Below the pieces are notes generated by a model that did no database searches, was not told where the DNA came from, and saw nothing but the letters and a program-made list of their open reading frames with translations. The position numbers and the translations under genes are program-made. Source: Sequoia sempervirens (Eukaryota; Streptophyta; Pinopsida; Cupressales; Cupressaceae). From it: a DNA stretch of 64,000 bases. Location of the stretch: NCBI GenBank assembly GCA_007258455.2, contig VDFB02373365.1, positions 217,677,765 to 217,741,764 on the forward strand, read 5' to 3'. Position 1 is the stretch's first letter. Every line of letters starts with the position of its first letter. This document shows positions 11,293 to 22,771 of the stretch, piece by piece.

Positions 11293-11577
11293 TTTTACAT
11301 CAACATCCTCCTCAATTGACTAATCACAATCCTCAAGTACATCTTCATTTTCAACCATATGTGCAACTTCACATTGATGAGGAGAATGTGGTATTTTTCA
11401 AACTATACACCAAGGAGTTTCATCAGCAAAATTTCCTGAATTCTTCTACAAAGGATCTGGAGGAACCTTATTTTGAGAATTCCTCTAATTATTAGGGATA
11501 GGCTTCCCATTATGTCAATTTATATTATAGGGATGATCCTACAGCTAAGGAGGTTTTTCATTCTTATGATAATTGTT

Positions 11578-12267
11578 TTATTGAACCTTTTCTTTCCTTG
11601 AAATCTTGTCATTCATGCTTTTCATGAAGTTTTCAATCTTATCCTCAAGAGTACCTCCTTTAGCACCAGAATTTTTATCCTTCTTTTTTGGATTTTTGAG
11701 GATCTTTACATCATCTCTTCTTCCAAATTTACTAGTTCCTCTACTGATATTATCAATATGGAAGGCCATCTTGTAAGCCTCTCTCAATGTCTGAGGATTA
11801 TGGTAGCCCATCTTTGCATCAAATGAATTGTAGTAGTTCACCAAGCACGCATTATCATTCAATTGTAAATGGGGAGGAAGTCTATTCCTAGCCTTTTGGA
11901 ACCTCATATTAAAACCATCCACAGACTCATTAGAACCTTTAGCAATGTTATTAAGTTGATTCAAAAAATACCTTGAATCATTTTTATCACCATATTTCTC
12001 TCTAGATAGCCTTTTAAATTCTTCCCAAGAGCCAATACTTTCAAAAGGAAAACTCCTATACCATTCTTGGGCATCCTCATTGAGTGACTGCATGAATAAT
12101 TTCATCATGAAATCCTCTAGTTCTACCTCAAAATCATCCATGACATTAGCAAAATCTTTGAGGTGGTCTTCACCACTCGAGGCATTGTTTTCAGAGAATC
12201 TGACTATTGCAGGGCTAAAAACTTCACGAAATGGATTAGGGTATCCAGGTATTCTATTAAAACACAA
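11578..12267 (-). pseudogene. Tat1 Gag core (retrotransposon gag domain)
   Basis: The 229-codon frame shows the retrotransposon gag fold signature. HLKDFANVMDDF is followed by DFMMKLFMQSLNEDAQEWY and then FESIGSWEEFKRLSREKY. Later come LNNIAKGSNESVDGFNMRF and LREAYKMAFHIDN. Gag packages element RNA into virus-like particles. A Lys-rich tail follows. The region is one of the better preserved parts of Tat1, and is continuous with the N-terminal coiled-coil and low-complexity segment at 12280-13537. Confidence 0.85.
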
Positions 12268-12279
12268 CTAATAATACCT

Positions 12280-13537
12280 CTCTACTTGTAGTGGTCTTCT
12301 AGTGTTTCTATCCCTATGAGAATTTCTAGGCTCATCATCCTTTTGGTTATCAAACTGATTTCTATCCTTACCTTTTCCATTTCCATCATTACCACCTCCT
12401 TTCTTTTTTCCCTCATCATCTTCAAAATAAGAATTCTTATTCTTGTCATTTCCTCCACCTCCAACACCCTAATCCCCACCACCACTTCCACTAGCAGTAT
12501 GTCTCGTAGAATTATTCTTTTGTGATTCACTATCATTATGTCCAGAGCTTGAGGCCTTTGGAGTTGGTGTGGAGATCTTAAGAAAAATAATATTTCTAGC
12601 TATTCCTGTATTGGTAGCTTCTATTTCAGCTTTCTTCAATTCTTCTTGTAGTTTGTCATTTTCCAACTGCAATTTCAAGATCTTTGGGTTTGGGGGTATA
12701 GCAGATGGGGTAGGATCAATGTTAAAATTTTGAGTGGAAGTATTAACAGATGAAGTATTGGTACTTGTGTTGGTATTGGTATTGAAATTATTGAAGGTAG
12801 ACTTCTTTTTCTGGTCAATGGGTTTCTTCCTATGATCTATAAATTATGATTTATTAGCAGCAGCAGAAGGATCTAGGGCTTTGGAAGTTGCAATAGATGT
12901 TGTATAAGTGCTTGCAATAGAGGTTCCCATTTGAACAGTCACCTTAGGTGGATCAAGGATTATCTTAGTAGAAAATCTAGAAACATTTTCCTAAAAGGTC
13001 TTTTGCCTCGCTTCTTCTCTCATTTTTCTATCCTTTCTCTTCAAGCATCCCTTTCTTGTATCTTATCCTTATTTCTCTCTTCATTTTCTCTTAACTCCTT
13101 TATTTTTTTCTCCTTAAACTCCCTAATTCTATTTTATTCTTCTTCCCTAAGCCTATGTTCCTCATCCTCTAAGGCTTTCATATCTTTATCTATGTCTTCT
13201 TAATCTTCTAAGATATCACATGCCTCATTTTTTGTGGGAGTATGGTAGGTTTGATTATTCGGATCTTCGTCAAGGGAAAGGTGAAATTCTACAATGAGAG
13301 ACTCACCTCTTGGCTTAAAATTTCTATCATTAAAGACAAATCCAACTCCAAGGGTCAAAGGTTCTGAGAACTTATTTTTATCCGAGAATTCCCATCTATC
13401 CTCTTCTCTTGAGAGTTTAAATTCATTATCAAATACTTTCTCAATGAGAAAACTCCCTCGATCTACATTAGGCACTTCAACTTCATGTGCTTCTCCTTGG
13501 GTATTGCATTATTTACCTCATTATTAAAAGTAGGAGA
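12280..13537 (-). pseudogene. Tat1 Gag N-terminal coiled-coil and low-complexity region
   Basis: Read on the minus strand, one frame runs with only a few stops. It starts with an acidic region (VFDNEFKLSREEDRWEF) and continues into a long Glu/Arg/Lys-rich stretch (ALEDEEHRLREEE), likely coiled coil. An Asn/Thr/Ser-rich part and a second short coiled coil (LQLENDKLQEELKKAEIEA) follow. The end is Gly/Asn/Asp-rich before the Gag core. The frame is cut at 13537, where copia-1's LTR begins with TGTTGAAATG. Confidence 0.65.
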
Positions 13538-15098
13538 TGTTGAAATGAAAAATACAACTAAGAGGGGGGTGAATCAATTGTCATTGATCACATTCATCAC
13601 AAATCTCAAACAATTATTAGCTCCACATCCACCTTAATCTGTTATTAATTATGAGCGTGAAGTGAAAATAATAGATAGCAATATCAACACAAGAAACACC
13701 ATATTTACGTGGAAAACCCAATAATGGAAAAACCACGGTGAGGATTAACTCACAATATAAGATTTATTGCAAAACCATTTACAAAGAGGCTCACTATCAA
13801 AGGGCTCACTGCCCAAGATAGGACTCATTGTCCAAACAAGACTCACTATCCAAATGGGAGGCTCACTGCCTATAGATAAAGAAAGATAGAAAGAAGATTG
13901 TTACACAAAGAACAATATCTCAATGCAATAGAAGATCCACCGAAACAACTTGCACACATCTATAGCCTTGATCAAAGAATTGCAGACACCGTCATCTTAC
14001 TACTTTCACGAGTCTAACACATTGAAGTCCTCGTTGCCTTAGTTCACTTTCACACAATCTCTCACATCTACCTTGCTTCTCACACTTGTGGAATTCAATC
14101 TTTAACATCTTTTCTTGTATTTATACCATCTTCAACCTTAGAAACTTTCTCCAAGGTCGTCTACACACATTTCATTTTATAAATTCAAATTAGGTCAGAA
14201 ACACAGCATTCCCACAATAGATTACAATGAGAGCGGACCAAACCAACACTTAACTAGGACCCAAAACAACATCTTGGATCAATCACATGCTTCCTTAATT
14301 GATACTTATCCTTCGCATGACATGAAAACACCAGGTCAGCCAAACCTAATGAAAACACCAATGAACTTTGAAGTACACGCTTTCGTAACAAGAAGATAAC
14401 ATGTAGGCCACATAACATGCTTCACCATACACTAGAACACATATTAGATGTCTTCAAATTCATCGGTAGCTACTGCAACAACCTTCATACATAGAACACT
14501 TTCCATCAGTCCATCTAAACTATGTAGACACACAGTAACTCTAAAACTAGTCTTCTGGAGCACCAAACTATGAACACCTTTAATAGAACACAGATAAAAC
14601 CATTACAAGCCTTCTTCTAGATCTGCAAAGCCTAAAACAAACCAACAGAGGACTTTGGAGCAAATAATTTTTTCACATTCGATAGACAAACAACTTTGCC
14701 AAACTAGTTCACAAACCGATGAACTCAACTTTCACTCTTCATCATGCACCAGAAGCTATCATCCAAGATATATCACCCAAGGATGTCCATAAACAACACT
14801 TTAAATCTGCACAAGCATAGTATCAACACAGAAGAAATGTGGAGCACATACCAGAGCACATTTTGGAAACACACACAATTTTGTCTTCACTATTTATTAA
14901 TTTTCTCAAAAGCACTTGGTAACTCATCATATCAACACACCTGCAACACCATAAAGATAGCTCCATGTACCCACAACATCTCTATAGTATCTCAACTATA
15001 CATGCACCACCTGTAATCACTTTTTTCCTTTCTCTACAACAACCTATATTGTGTTGACATCAATGACAAAACCACCATACTCATTCATACTTGCAAAA
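13538..15098 (-). repeat. Copia-1 3' LTR
   Basis: The plus-strand text begins TGTTGAAATG and ends CTTGCAAAA at the polypurine tract. The sense start would therefore be TTTTGCAAG, probably a mutated TGTTG start. Near the sense 3' end it holds a series of CTCACT words (13785-13880) that recurs in the other LTR. The sense 3' end has the C-rich CACCCCCCTC word seen in copia-2 too. Five bases next to the left edge (GGAGA, 13533-13537) would be the target duplication, but its partner lies outside the window. Confidence 0.85.
13785..13880 (-). repeat. Degenerate short repeats (about 18-21 bases) inside copia-1 LTR
   Basis: Five consecutive units built on GCTCACTGCCCAA or GACTCACTATCCAA are visible. 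A shorter series occurs in the 5' LTR at about 19768-19840, and a more diverged series in copia-2's LTR near 60655-60715. In the element's sense these lie in the last quarter of the LTR. They could be a conserved regulatory or structural element; no function is shown. Confidence 0.65.
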
Positions 15099-15100
15099 AT

Positions 15101-15111
15101 ATCCCCCTTTG
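15101..15111 (-). promoter_or_regulatory. Copia-1 polypurine tract
   Basis: On the minus strand it reads CAAAGGGGGAT just before the LTR. The neighbouring bases (CATCATGTGTTGCCATCAATG) are almost identical to those flanking copia-2's tract at 61632-61644, confirming the assignment. Confidence 0.8.
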
Positions 15112-15404
15112 TCATTGATGGCAACACATGATGTGAAAGACCATCAAAGACAATAATATCCTCTTCCTTTCACTATTCTTTTCCGCATGACTCTCTCTCC
15201 CCCTTTGACATCAATGGAATTTTACATAATTCTTCAACCATATATAATACCGATCACTCCCCCTTAGAAGTTCACCCATGACAACACACATATCATAAAG
15301 CAACAATGATACTTCCTACTCCCCCTAAGGAGTAGACCCCAATCATCAATCTAGACAAATAATGAATATGTAGATATAGTAGATTGATGCACCTCTATGT
15401 GCAC

Positions 15405-16165
15405 CTAGGTCAAAGAAGGAGGGGTAGTAACCCCTAACTTCTCCCTAAGATACTCAAAAGTATCCTTAGGAAGAGCCTTAGTAAATATATCAACAATTTG
15501 ATCCTTTGTATACACATATTCAATCTTGACTTCATTCTCCAATACCTTCTCTCTTAAGAAATGATATTCGATAGATATATGCTTTGTCCTTGAATGCATT
15601 ATCAGATTCTTTAAAATATTTATTGCACTTGTATTATCATAGAAGATAGAGATAGGCTCATCACACATCACTCCTATATCCTTCAATGTTTGTTTCATCC
15701 ATATTACCTGCGTGCAGCAAGATGTTGTTGCAATGTAGTAGCCTTTGCAATGGATAAAGAGACTAAATGATGTTTCTTGCTTAGTCATGAAACCAACCTG
15801 CATCCAAGAAATAATGTACCACCACTTATACTCTTCTGGTCATCTACACAACCATCCCAATCTGCATCAGTGTAAGCACTTAAAGTAAAATCAGTATCCT
15901 TAGGATACCACAAAGCATAATCCAAAATCCCTTTTAGATATTTGAATATCCTTTTCATAGTTGTAACATGTGTTTCTTTGGGTTCTTCTTGAAATATTTC
16001 AACCAAACATATTGCATGCATGATATCTGATCTAGTAGCAGTAAGATATAGCAATCCACCAATTATATATCTATACTTGCTCTGATTAACTTTAGGAGAT
16101 TCATCATTCTTACTTAGTTTGCATCCAATCACCATAGGGGTACAAACCAGTTTGGATTCATCCAT
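15405..16165 (-). pseudogene. Copia-1 RT C-terminus and RNase H
   Basis: Starting with DESKLVCTPMVIGCKL, the frame continues through the classic copia blocks YRYIIGGLLYLTATRSD and AYTDADWDGCVDDQKS, which holds the first RNase H acids. After a frame change at about 15790 it continues as FYDNTSAINILKN, RTKHISIEYHFLREKV and VDIFTKALPKDTFEYL. It ends at a stop at 15405-15407 after LGVTTPPSLT. RNase H degrades the RNA template. The catalytic segments are largely kept; the frameshift is the main lesion. Confidence 0.9.
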
Positions 16166-16183
16166 TCCAAACTTCTTCAGTAA

Positions 16184-16995
16184 TTATTTAACATACTTTG
16201 ATTGTGAAATGATTATTCCCTTATTGGTTTGATTCACTTGAAGTCCAAGGAAGAAATTCAACTCACCAATCATAGACATTTCAAACTCTTTTTGCATCTC
16301 CTCTACAAATTTCTTGCACATACCCTCATTTTCTCCAAAGATAATATCATCAACATACGCTACTATTATCAAAAAAAACTTCCTTCAATCTTGAAATAAA
16401 GATTACTATCTGTGAAGCCTTTGTTGAACCTTCACTGAGTCAAATACCTGTCCAACTTTGCATACCATGCTCTGGGAGCCTATTTAAGTCCATATAGTGC
16501 CTTTTTCAACTTACAAACCATGTCCAATTGATCTGATAATTGAAATCCCTCTAGTTGTTCCATGTAGACCTCTTCTTCCAATTCTCCATTCAGGAATGTA
16601 GACTTAACATCCATCTGGTATACCTTGAAATGTTTGTGAGTAAAGAATGCCAAAAACATCTGAATAGTCTCCATTCTTTCTATTGAGGAAAATGTCTCCT
16701 CAAAGTCTATTCCTTCAACCTATGAATAACCTTTGCACACAAGCCTTGATTTGTTTCTTACTACTTCATCTTTCTCATTCAACTTATTCCTGAATACCCA
16801 TTTTGTACCAATTATATTCTTGTTTACCGGTATAGGAACCAATTCCCATGTATAATTTTTCTCTATTTGTTGTAATTCCTCTTTCATTACTCTAACCCAA
16901 TTTTCATATTTGTATGCTTCACTCACTATTTTAGGTTCTATCTTGGAAAGTAGACACAAATTTACCTCAGTTGTCACCACTTTACTTCTTTTCAT
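16184..16995 (-). pseudogene. Copia-1 reverse transcriptase
   Basis: Blocks appear in order: [68 protein letters not shown], then AYVDDIIFGENEGM. It continues FFLGLQVNQTNKGI. The Y-V-D-D active site is intact. The frame is broken into three pieces by stops near 16372, 16480 and 16700. Lys and Arg rich blocks between are standard for copia RT. The enzyme once made element cDNA; this copy would not give a full protein. Confidence 0.9.
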
Positions 16996-17043
16996 TACAC
17001 TTTTCCCTTTGTCTCCAATTATTTATTCTTCCAAATTATTTTT

Positions 17044-18098
17044 CTATACATATTTTGGGGTCTTAGGAGCAAGTTTCAGAGCTTCTTCTTCTTCAATATG
17101 TTCTTCTTCTTCCTTATTATCTTCTTTTTCTTTTTCGCGAATAGGTTCATCAGATTCATCTTCACTTATTTCAACTAAACTATACATATTTTCATCAAAT
17201 TTTACATTTGCACTTTCAACAATCTTTCTCAATATTTTATTGTAGCATCTATAAGCTTTGTTTTTGGTTGAATATCCAAGGAAAATACCTTCATCACATC
17301 TTGCATCAAACTTTCCTAGGTTCTCATCATCTCTTTTAACATAGCATTTGCTTCCAAACACCTTAAAGTACTTAACAATAAAAAATTTTCCATACCATAG
17401 TTCATAAGGAGTCTTTGTGTTGTTACCTTTGATTTCAACTCTGTTAAGAATATAAATAGCAGTGTGAATTTCTTCTCTCCTTTATACCTTAGGGACATTT
17501 TCCTCTTTCATCATAGTTCTTACAGCTTCTTGAACTATCTAATTCTTCCTCTCGGCAATTCCATTCTACTAAGGAGTTCTAGGAGTAGAAAGATGCCTCT
17601 TTATACCATGCTCTTCACAAAACATATTAAACTCATTGGAGGTGAATTATCCACCTCTTTCAAACCCTAAACATTTGATTTTCAGATTCACTTCATTCTC
17701 TACAATAAACTTGAACACCTTGAATCTATCTAGATCTTGAGCTTTCTCCCTAAGAAAAGTAACCCATGTCATTCTAGAATAATCATCAATTAAAAGCATA
17801 AAATACCTCTCACCATTAAGACTTCTTGTTCTTGTAGGACCACAGAGGTCTGTATGAATCAATTCCAACATTCCAATAGTTGATGGTTCTTTTCCTTTAA
17901 AGCTACAACTTTTTTGTTTTCCAACTGACAACTTCTACAAATACTATTAGTAGGCTTTGTGATTTTTGGTAGATCCCTGATAGCTTCTCTTGAACTAATC
18001 CTGATTAGGTTGTCAAATTTAACATGTCCCATCCTATGGTGCCATATCCAACTTTCATTGACTTGATACACAAAACATCGACCATCAGCACCCTTCAC
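17044..18098 (-). pseudogene. Copia-1 integrase with zinc-binding N-terminus
   Basis: The gag-pre-integrase zinc region reads WIWHHRMGHVKFDNL with SICRSCQL, giving the two His and two Cys. The catalytic core follows: LIHTDLCGPTRTRSLNGERY contains the first Asp, then IDDYSRMTWV. At the second catalytic Asp, CLGFERGG has Glu, followed by a stop. After a broken middle part, the C-terminal end is well kept (FGSKCYVKRDDENLGKF, EGIFLGYSTKNKAYR), ending in a long Glu/Lys-rich acidic tail. Its job was to insert cDNA. The Asp change and stops make it inactive. Confidence 0.88.
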
Positions 18099-18176
18099 CT
18101 AACAAATGTTTCCATATGTTCTTCTTCCTACAGCTACCACAGTTCTTGACCCTTTTCTAATCTCACAAGTATTATC

Positions 18177-18515
18177 CTAAAACAAAAGCTTAAATCCTTT
18201 ACTACACATTTTTCCAACACTCAAGAGATTATGCCTTAATCCCTTAACATAATAGACATCATCAGTAATGTGTTTTCCATCAAAACTAATTGTTCCTTTT
18301 CCAACAATATTTGCACCAAAATCATCTCCAAACATTACTAATCCTCCATCATACTTTTCAAGTTTAGTAAAATTACTTTTGTCTCCGGTCATATGATTTG
18401 AGCAACCACTGTCAATTACCCAATAGTCTTTTTCTTGTCTAGCATGAAAGGACAAAACCAAAAAAAAATCATCTCTTCTTGTTTTCCAAACCATGTTCCC
18501 TTGCACATCTTTCAT
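18177..18515 (-). pseudogene. Copia-1 protease
   Basis: The frame contains WVIDSGCSNHMTGDKSNF, the diagnostic copia protease box with D-S-G intact. It continues VMFGDDFGANIVGKGTI and VYYVKGLRHNLLSVGKMC. It would have processed the single Gag-Pol polyprotein. It lies between the zinc knuckle and the integrase, the correct copia order. A frameshift separates it from Gag near 18470. Confidence 0.9.
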
Positions 18516-19464
18516 GGTTAGTAGGCATTGATTTATTTTCTAAGGCTAGAAACAAGCATTCATCTTTATCATCCTCAATATCAAATTCATCATCAAAAAT
18601 TCTAGTAGCTTCTCTAACATAATACAATTTATTGAACTTTTTTGTCTTTCTTGTCTTCGCTCTTTTTGTGTATGGCTCTATTTGGACATCTTGAAGCATA
18701 GTGACCAATATTTCCACAATTGAAACATTTAAAAGGTAACATTCCTTTTTAATTTCTAGAACCTTTCTTCCATTTCCTTGTAAAATTTTCTTCCAACTCC
18801 TCTGAACTTTCACCATCCGGATCATCTTCTCACTTTGTGTCTTTGAAGGTTGTTTCTAATTTCTCCTTTTTTTTCCCAAATTTCCTCATTTCAAATGTGG
18901 TCAAGGTGCCAAATATTTTTTCTTTAGTGAATTTCTTTGGATCATAAACTTCCTCAATGGTTGAGACCTTATCAATGTAGCTCTCTGATAGGGTCATCAA
19001 AATCTTCTCCATTACATCTTCATCTGTCAGAGTACCTCCTTGATTTTTGACTTCATTTACTACAATTTCAACCCTCTGAAAGTAGCTTGCAATGTCCTCA
19101 CCTTCTTCCATTTTCAAGTTCGCATATTTGTGCTTAGTTGTTAACTTCTTTGTTAATTTGACTCTATCATTTCCTTCATAGATATCTTTCAACTTTTCCC
19201 AAACTTCATAAGCAGTGCCAATGAAATGACTTTTGTTAGCTCAGTATTAGATAAAGCACTATAGATTACATAAATTGCTTTTTCATTTTCTTCATAGGTA
19301 GAAATCTCATCTATAGAAGAAGGACCACTTGCTGGCTCAACATATTTTGTCTCAACAACTTTCCAAGTCTTGTAACCAAGAGAGATCATGTAACCTCTCA
19401 TCTACACTTTCCAGAAACTGTAGTCAGATCCATCAAACAAAAGGATTGGCAGTTCGTGTGCCAT
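18516..19464 (-). pseudogene. Copia-1 Gag
   Basis: The likely start Met is at 19464, 43 bases after the primer binding site, reading MAHELPILLFDGSDYSFW. One stop follows, then MRGYMISLGYKTWKVVE. The UBN2-type Gag core runs from 19192 (LKMEEGEDIASYFQRVE, ILMTLSESY). A CCHC zinc knuckle, CFNCGNIGHYASRC, sits at 18686-18727 in a different frame from its surroundings, so frameshifts have occurred. Gag forms the particle and binds RNA through the knuckle. Confidence 0.85.
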
Positions 19465-19507
19465 CAAATCTACCTCAAACGATTAAGCTCTTCTTTGAGG
19501 AACCAAA

Positions 19508-19519
19508 GCTCTAATACCA
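19508..19519 (-). promoter_or_regulatory. Copia-1 primer binding site for initiator Met tRNA
   Basis: On the minus strand TGGTATTAGAGC follows the LTR end (CAACA) after two bases. The usual plant copia site is TGGTATCAGAGC, so this differs at one base. It is where a tRNA would prime minus-strand DNA synthesis, and it fixes the element's direction. Confidence 0.9.
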
Positions 19520-19521
19520 AT

Positions 19522-20732
19522 TGTTGAAATGAATAAGAAAATTGAGAGGGGGGATGAATCAGTTGTCACCAATCACATTCATCACAAATCTCAAACAATT
19601 ATTAGCTCCACATCCACCTTAATCTATTATTAAGTATGAGCATGAAGTGCAAATAACAAAAAGCAATATCAACACAAGAAACACCATATTTAAGTGGAAA
19701 ACCCAATAAGGGAAAAACCATTGTGAGGATTAAATCACAATATAAGAGTAAATACATAACCATTTACAAAGAGGTTGACTATCAGAGGGCTCGTTGCCCA
19801 TGATGGGACTCACTTTCCAAATGGGAGGCTCACTATCTACAGATAAAGAAAGATAGAAAGAAGATTGTTACAAAAAGAACAATATCTCAATGCAATAGAA
19901 GATCCACCATAGTACCTTGCACACATCCATAGCCTTGATCATAGAATTGCAGACACCATCAACTCACTACTTCCAGGAGTCTAACACATTGAACCTTGCT
20001 GCCTCATTTCACTTTCACACAATCTCTCGCATCTACCTTCCTTCTCACACTTGTGGCATTCAATCCTTAACATCTTGTCTTGTATTTATACCATCTTCAA
20101 CCTTAGAAAGTTTCTCCAAGGTCGGCTACACATGCTTCATTTTACAAATTCAAATTAGGTCAGCAACTCAACATTACCATGATGGATGAGAATGAGAGAG
20201 GACAAAACCAACACTTAACCAGGACCCAAAACAACACCTTGGTTCAATCACAGACTCCCTTAATTGATAGTTATCTTTCACATGACATGTAAACACCAAG
20301 TCATCCAAACCTAATGAAAACACCAATGAACTTTAAAGTGCATGCTTCCATAACAAGAAGATAACATGCAGACCACATAACATGCTTCAAAATACACTAG
20401 AACACATCTTAGATTCCTTCATATTCATTCGCAGCTATTGCAACAACCTTCATACACAGAACACTTTCCATTAGTCTATCTGGACTGCACAGACACACAT
20501 AATAACTCTAAAACTAGTCTTTTGGGGCACCAAACCATGAACACCTTTGATAGAATAGAGATAACACAATTACAAGCCTTCTTATAGATCCACAATACCT
20601 AAAAAAAACTAGTGAAGGATTGTGGAGCAGATACATTTCTCCCAGTCCATAGACAAACAACTCTGCTAGACCAGTTCACAAACTGGTGAACTCAACTTTT
20701 ACTCTTCATCACACTAGAAGTTATAATCCAGG
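19522..20732 (-). repeat. Copia-1 5' LTR, left part only
   Basis: Colinear with 13538 to about 14770 of the 3' LTR, starting TGTTGAAATGAAT. It stops after CTAGAAGTTATAATCCAGG, where the other LTR continues with ATATATCACC. The next bases, TGTGTGCAATTTT, are the edge of Tat2's LTR. The five bases CCAGG at 20728-20732 are the probable target duplication of Tat2. Confidence 0.85.
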
Positions 20733-22126
20733 TGTGTGCAATTTTTTTTCTACCCTAAAATAATGAAAAACAAATGAAATGAAAAGGAGAAAGAACACAA
20801 AACAACACCTCAAGATTAGCCTAGTTGAAGTTGAACAAAGAAAAGATGAAAACAAGTTGTTTACCTTGCCCAAGTTGATTGGTTGGTTGCCCTTGTTGAT
20901 AGATTGATATGTGTGCTCCTTGGATAGAAAATCACATCAAACTAGATGAAAAATGATGTAGATGCAATGGGGGATGCAATGGTGAAGGTGGATATTTGGA
21001 GAAGTGCACAAAATGGATGTAAAGTGACCTTGAAAGTTGCAGCAATGGAGGATGCAAAAGTTGAAGTCTTGATGGCTTGAATGCTTGAATGTGAATGAAT
21101 GAAAATGAGATCAAAATCCTCTATTTTAGGGGAAAGGCATCTAAAGAAATGGAGGGCTAGGATTTAGCCATGATGGACAAGATGAAGGGCTATGGTGAGT
21201 TGAGGACTCACAAGCCCTCAAATCTTGCCATGTGACAATGAGGTGTAAAGGGTGAAGGTGATGTGGAGGTACTTGAAAGTATCTTGGGATTGGGACAAAA
21301 TCTCCTCATAAAGGAGGTCCTTGTCCCCATGTGGGGGGATGTGAAAAATAAGGAATTTAAAATTCCTCAATAATCCTCATGAAGAAGAGAGAAACCTTGG
21401 AGGAATAAATGTGTATTTTTAATTCACATGATGTGAAGGTACTTGTAAGTACCTTGGGATTGGGACAAGGTCTCCTCATAAAGGAGGTCCTTGTCCCCAT
21501 GTGGGAGATGTGACACATGAGGAATTTAAAATTCCTCAATAACGCACATGGGGAAGAGGAAAGCCTTGGAGGAATAAATGTGAATTTTTAATTCACATGG
21601 GGAAGAGGTTGCCTTGGCTAAATGGAGAAAGCATTTATGATGGTTGACTTGGAGGTATGCCACAAATGGCATGGGGATTAGGTTGACCCAATCATCTGAT
21701 TAAGGTTGTGCAAACAAGTGATTAAGGGGGCTAATGAGGGATTAGAAGCAAGTTTCAAGATATGGAGGATGTGACATTAATCCTAATTAAAGGTGTGCAC
21801 ATCCTAATCATGGATTAATTAAACTAATCCAAATTAAAGGGGGATTATGGAGGATGGGAAAAGGAGAGAGAAAAAGAGGAATTTAAAATTTATTTAAATT
21901 GAAAAGGCCAAATGACTAAATTAAATAAATTGATGTATTTATTTAATTTAGAGAAGGGGTAAAAGGTAAAGTATTTAATTATTAAATTAAATACCTTAGG
22001 AACCTTAGAAAAAAGAGGAATATTAATTAAATAAATCATTTAATTAATATCGATGGGGGAGTTGAAATAGATGAATAAAGGGGATGAATTTGACCATATG
22101 GGATTGGTCAAATTTATATGTCTACA
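20733..22126 (-). repeat. Tat2 3' LTR
   Basis: The plus-strand text runs from TGTGTGCAATTTT to ATATGTCTACA; sense ends are TGTAGAC and ACACA, the normal TG to CA form. The polypurine tract is directly next to it at 22127. The LTR pairs with 59342-60388. It also resembles element A's LTR in its ends and in the stem-loop at 21186-21218. Repeated internal blocks exist, such as the GGTACTTG-type segment near 21266 and 21429. Confidence 0.88.
21186..21218 (-). promoter_or_regulatory. Conserved stem-loop in LTR U3
   Basis: Arms AGGGCT and AGCCCT enclose GTGAGT and ACTCAC, which pair around a TGAGG loop. The same block is found at about 59807-59840 in the other Tat2 LTR and, with the change to GTGGGTTGAGAACTCAC, in element A's LTRs (about 25364-25398, 28553-28588 inverted, 29404-29438). 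In element A it lies about 60 bases upstream of the TATA box. Conservation suggests a promoter-region element; protein binding or RNA folding is not shown. Confidence 0.6.
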
Positions 22127-22141
22127 TTTTTCCCCTCTTCG
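22127..22141 (-). promoter_or_regulatory. Tat2 polypurine tract
   Basis: The minus strand reads CGAAGAGGGGAAAAA directly before TGTAGACAT, the sense start of the 3' LTR. Element A has the close equivalent CAAAGAGGGGAAAAA at 26064-26078. The tract primes plus-strand synthesis. Confidence 0.85.
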
Positions 22142-22171
22142 AAATACTGTTAGAATAATAATGTTTCGAAG
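22137..22171 (-). other. Stem-loop overlapping the Tat2 polypurine tract
   Basis: CTTCGAAA at 22137-22144 pairs with TTTCGAAG at 22164-22171, an eight-base perfect stem with a 19-base loop. At the same place in element A, CTTTGAGATGGTG (26075-26087) pairs with CATCATTTCAAAG (26099-26111). The C to T change on one arm is matched by a G to A change on the other, so pairing is kept. Confidence 0.6.
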
Positions 22172-22666
22172 AAAAATAAAATGCAGTTAAATCGATAGAG
22201 GAAATGACTAAAAGATGATGCCCCCAACATGGGAGAAGTTGAGTAAGATATCCAAATGGTGGGAAATGCAGGGAAATGCCCTAGTGTCACAAGGAAATGA
22301 TTGTGATGGAAGAATGGAGGAAAATAATAGGGTATGCCCCTCAAGAGGGCGGTTGGGGAAGAAAAAGGGGCCCCGAGAAACTTCTTGATATGAAGAAACA
22401 ATGGGTACCATTAGATAGAGCTCAAAAAACCATGAAGATTGGCTTTTGAATGGAGGAAAATAGACACACTGTGTGTAAATAGTGGACCGCAAAAGTTAGA
22501 GGATTAGTTAATTAAAAAGAAATGTAAATAATGGGTAAAAATACCCAAAACCTAAAAAGGGGTAAAAAAGAGGGAAAGGGTAATATATAGTAATTTTAGA
22601 ATTACTATTCCTCATTTGCACACTTGGAAATTGAGTGAGAGAGAGAAGAGGAGGAAGGTGACGAGG

Positions 22667-22771
22667 ATGACTGACATGGCAGGTGAGGACGAGGGGTTCA
22701 TGGAGGACAAGGTCATCCATCGGGGTGATGAGGTATGGCGGTACTACCATGAGCTCGCGGCACCATTCCAG
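22667..22771 (+). pseudogene. PMD gene, probable first coding exon
   Basis: The frame starts MTDMAGEDEGFMEDK and continues VWRYYHELAAPFQ, then meets CAG/GTTAGT, a plausible splice donor at 22772. An upstream in-frame Met at 22616 is possible. The acidic start followed by WRYYHEL fits nothing I recognise with certainty, but it is upstream of and on the same strand as the PMD reading frame. A sensible acceptor (GATGCAG) lies near 23567 and keeps the frame in phase. Exon assignment is an inference. Confidence 0.45.

Larger units (their letters stand above)
7013..13537 (-). mobile_element. Tat1: degenerate Tat-like Ty3/gypsy element, 5' side split by copia-1
   Basis: The minus strand reads, in order, Gag (13537 to about 11578), a linker, aspartic protease, an extra archaeal-type RNase H, reverse transcriptase, the usual RNase H, and a cut-off integrase. 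RT followed by RNase H and integrase marks Ty3/gypsy, and two RNase H domains are a hallmark of the Tat lineage in plants. The extra RNase H lies before RT, whereas the arrangement I know for Tat elements places it after the normal RNase H. The element has many stops and altered catalytic residues and looks dead. Its upstream part would lie beyond copia-1 and Tat2, outside this window. Confidence 0.8.
13538..20732 (-). mobile_element. Copia-1: Ty1/copia element inserted in Tat1 gag, itself split by Tat2
   Basis: LTRs at 13538-15098 and 19522-20732 share the start TGTTGAAATGAA and long colinear similarity. The order protease, integrase, RT, RNase H on the minus strand is diagnostic of Ty1/copia. 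A polypurine tract (15101-15111) and a near-perfect initiator-Met-tRNA primer site (19508-19519) lie where expected. The right LTR breaks off at about 20732, where the left LTR continues another 340 bases or so; Tat2 starts there. The missing piece of this LTR should lie beyond the window. Confidence 0.9.

Noticed and set aside
12316..12525. Ile/Ser-rich plus-strand open frame
   Set aside because: It is the mirror of the low-complexity Gag region of Tat1 on the minus strand.
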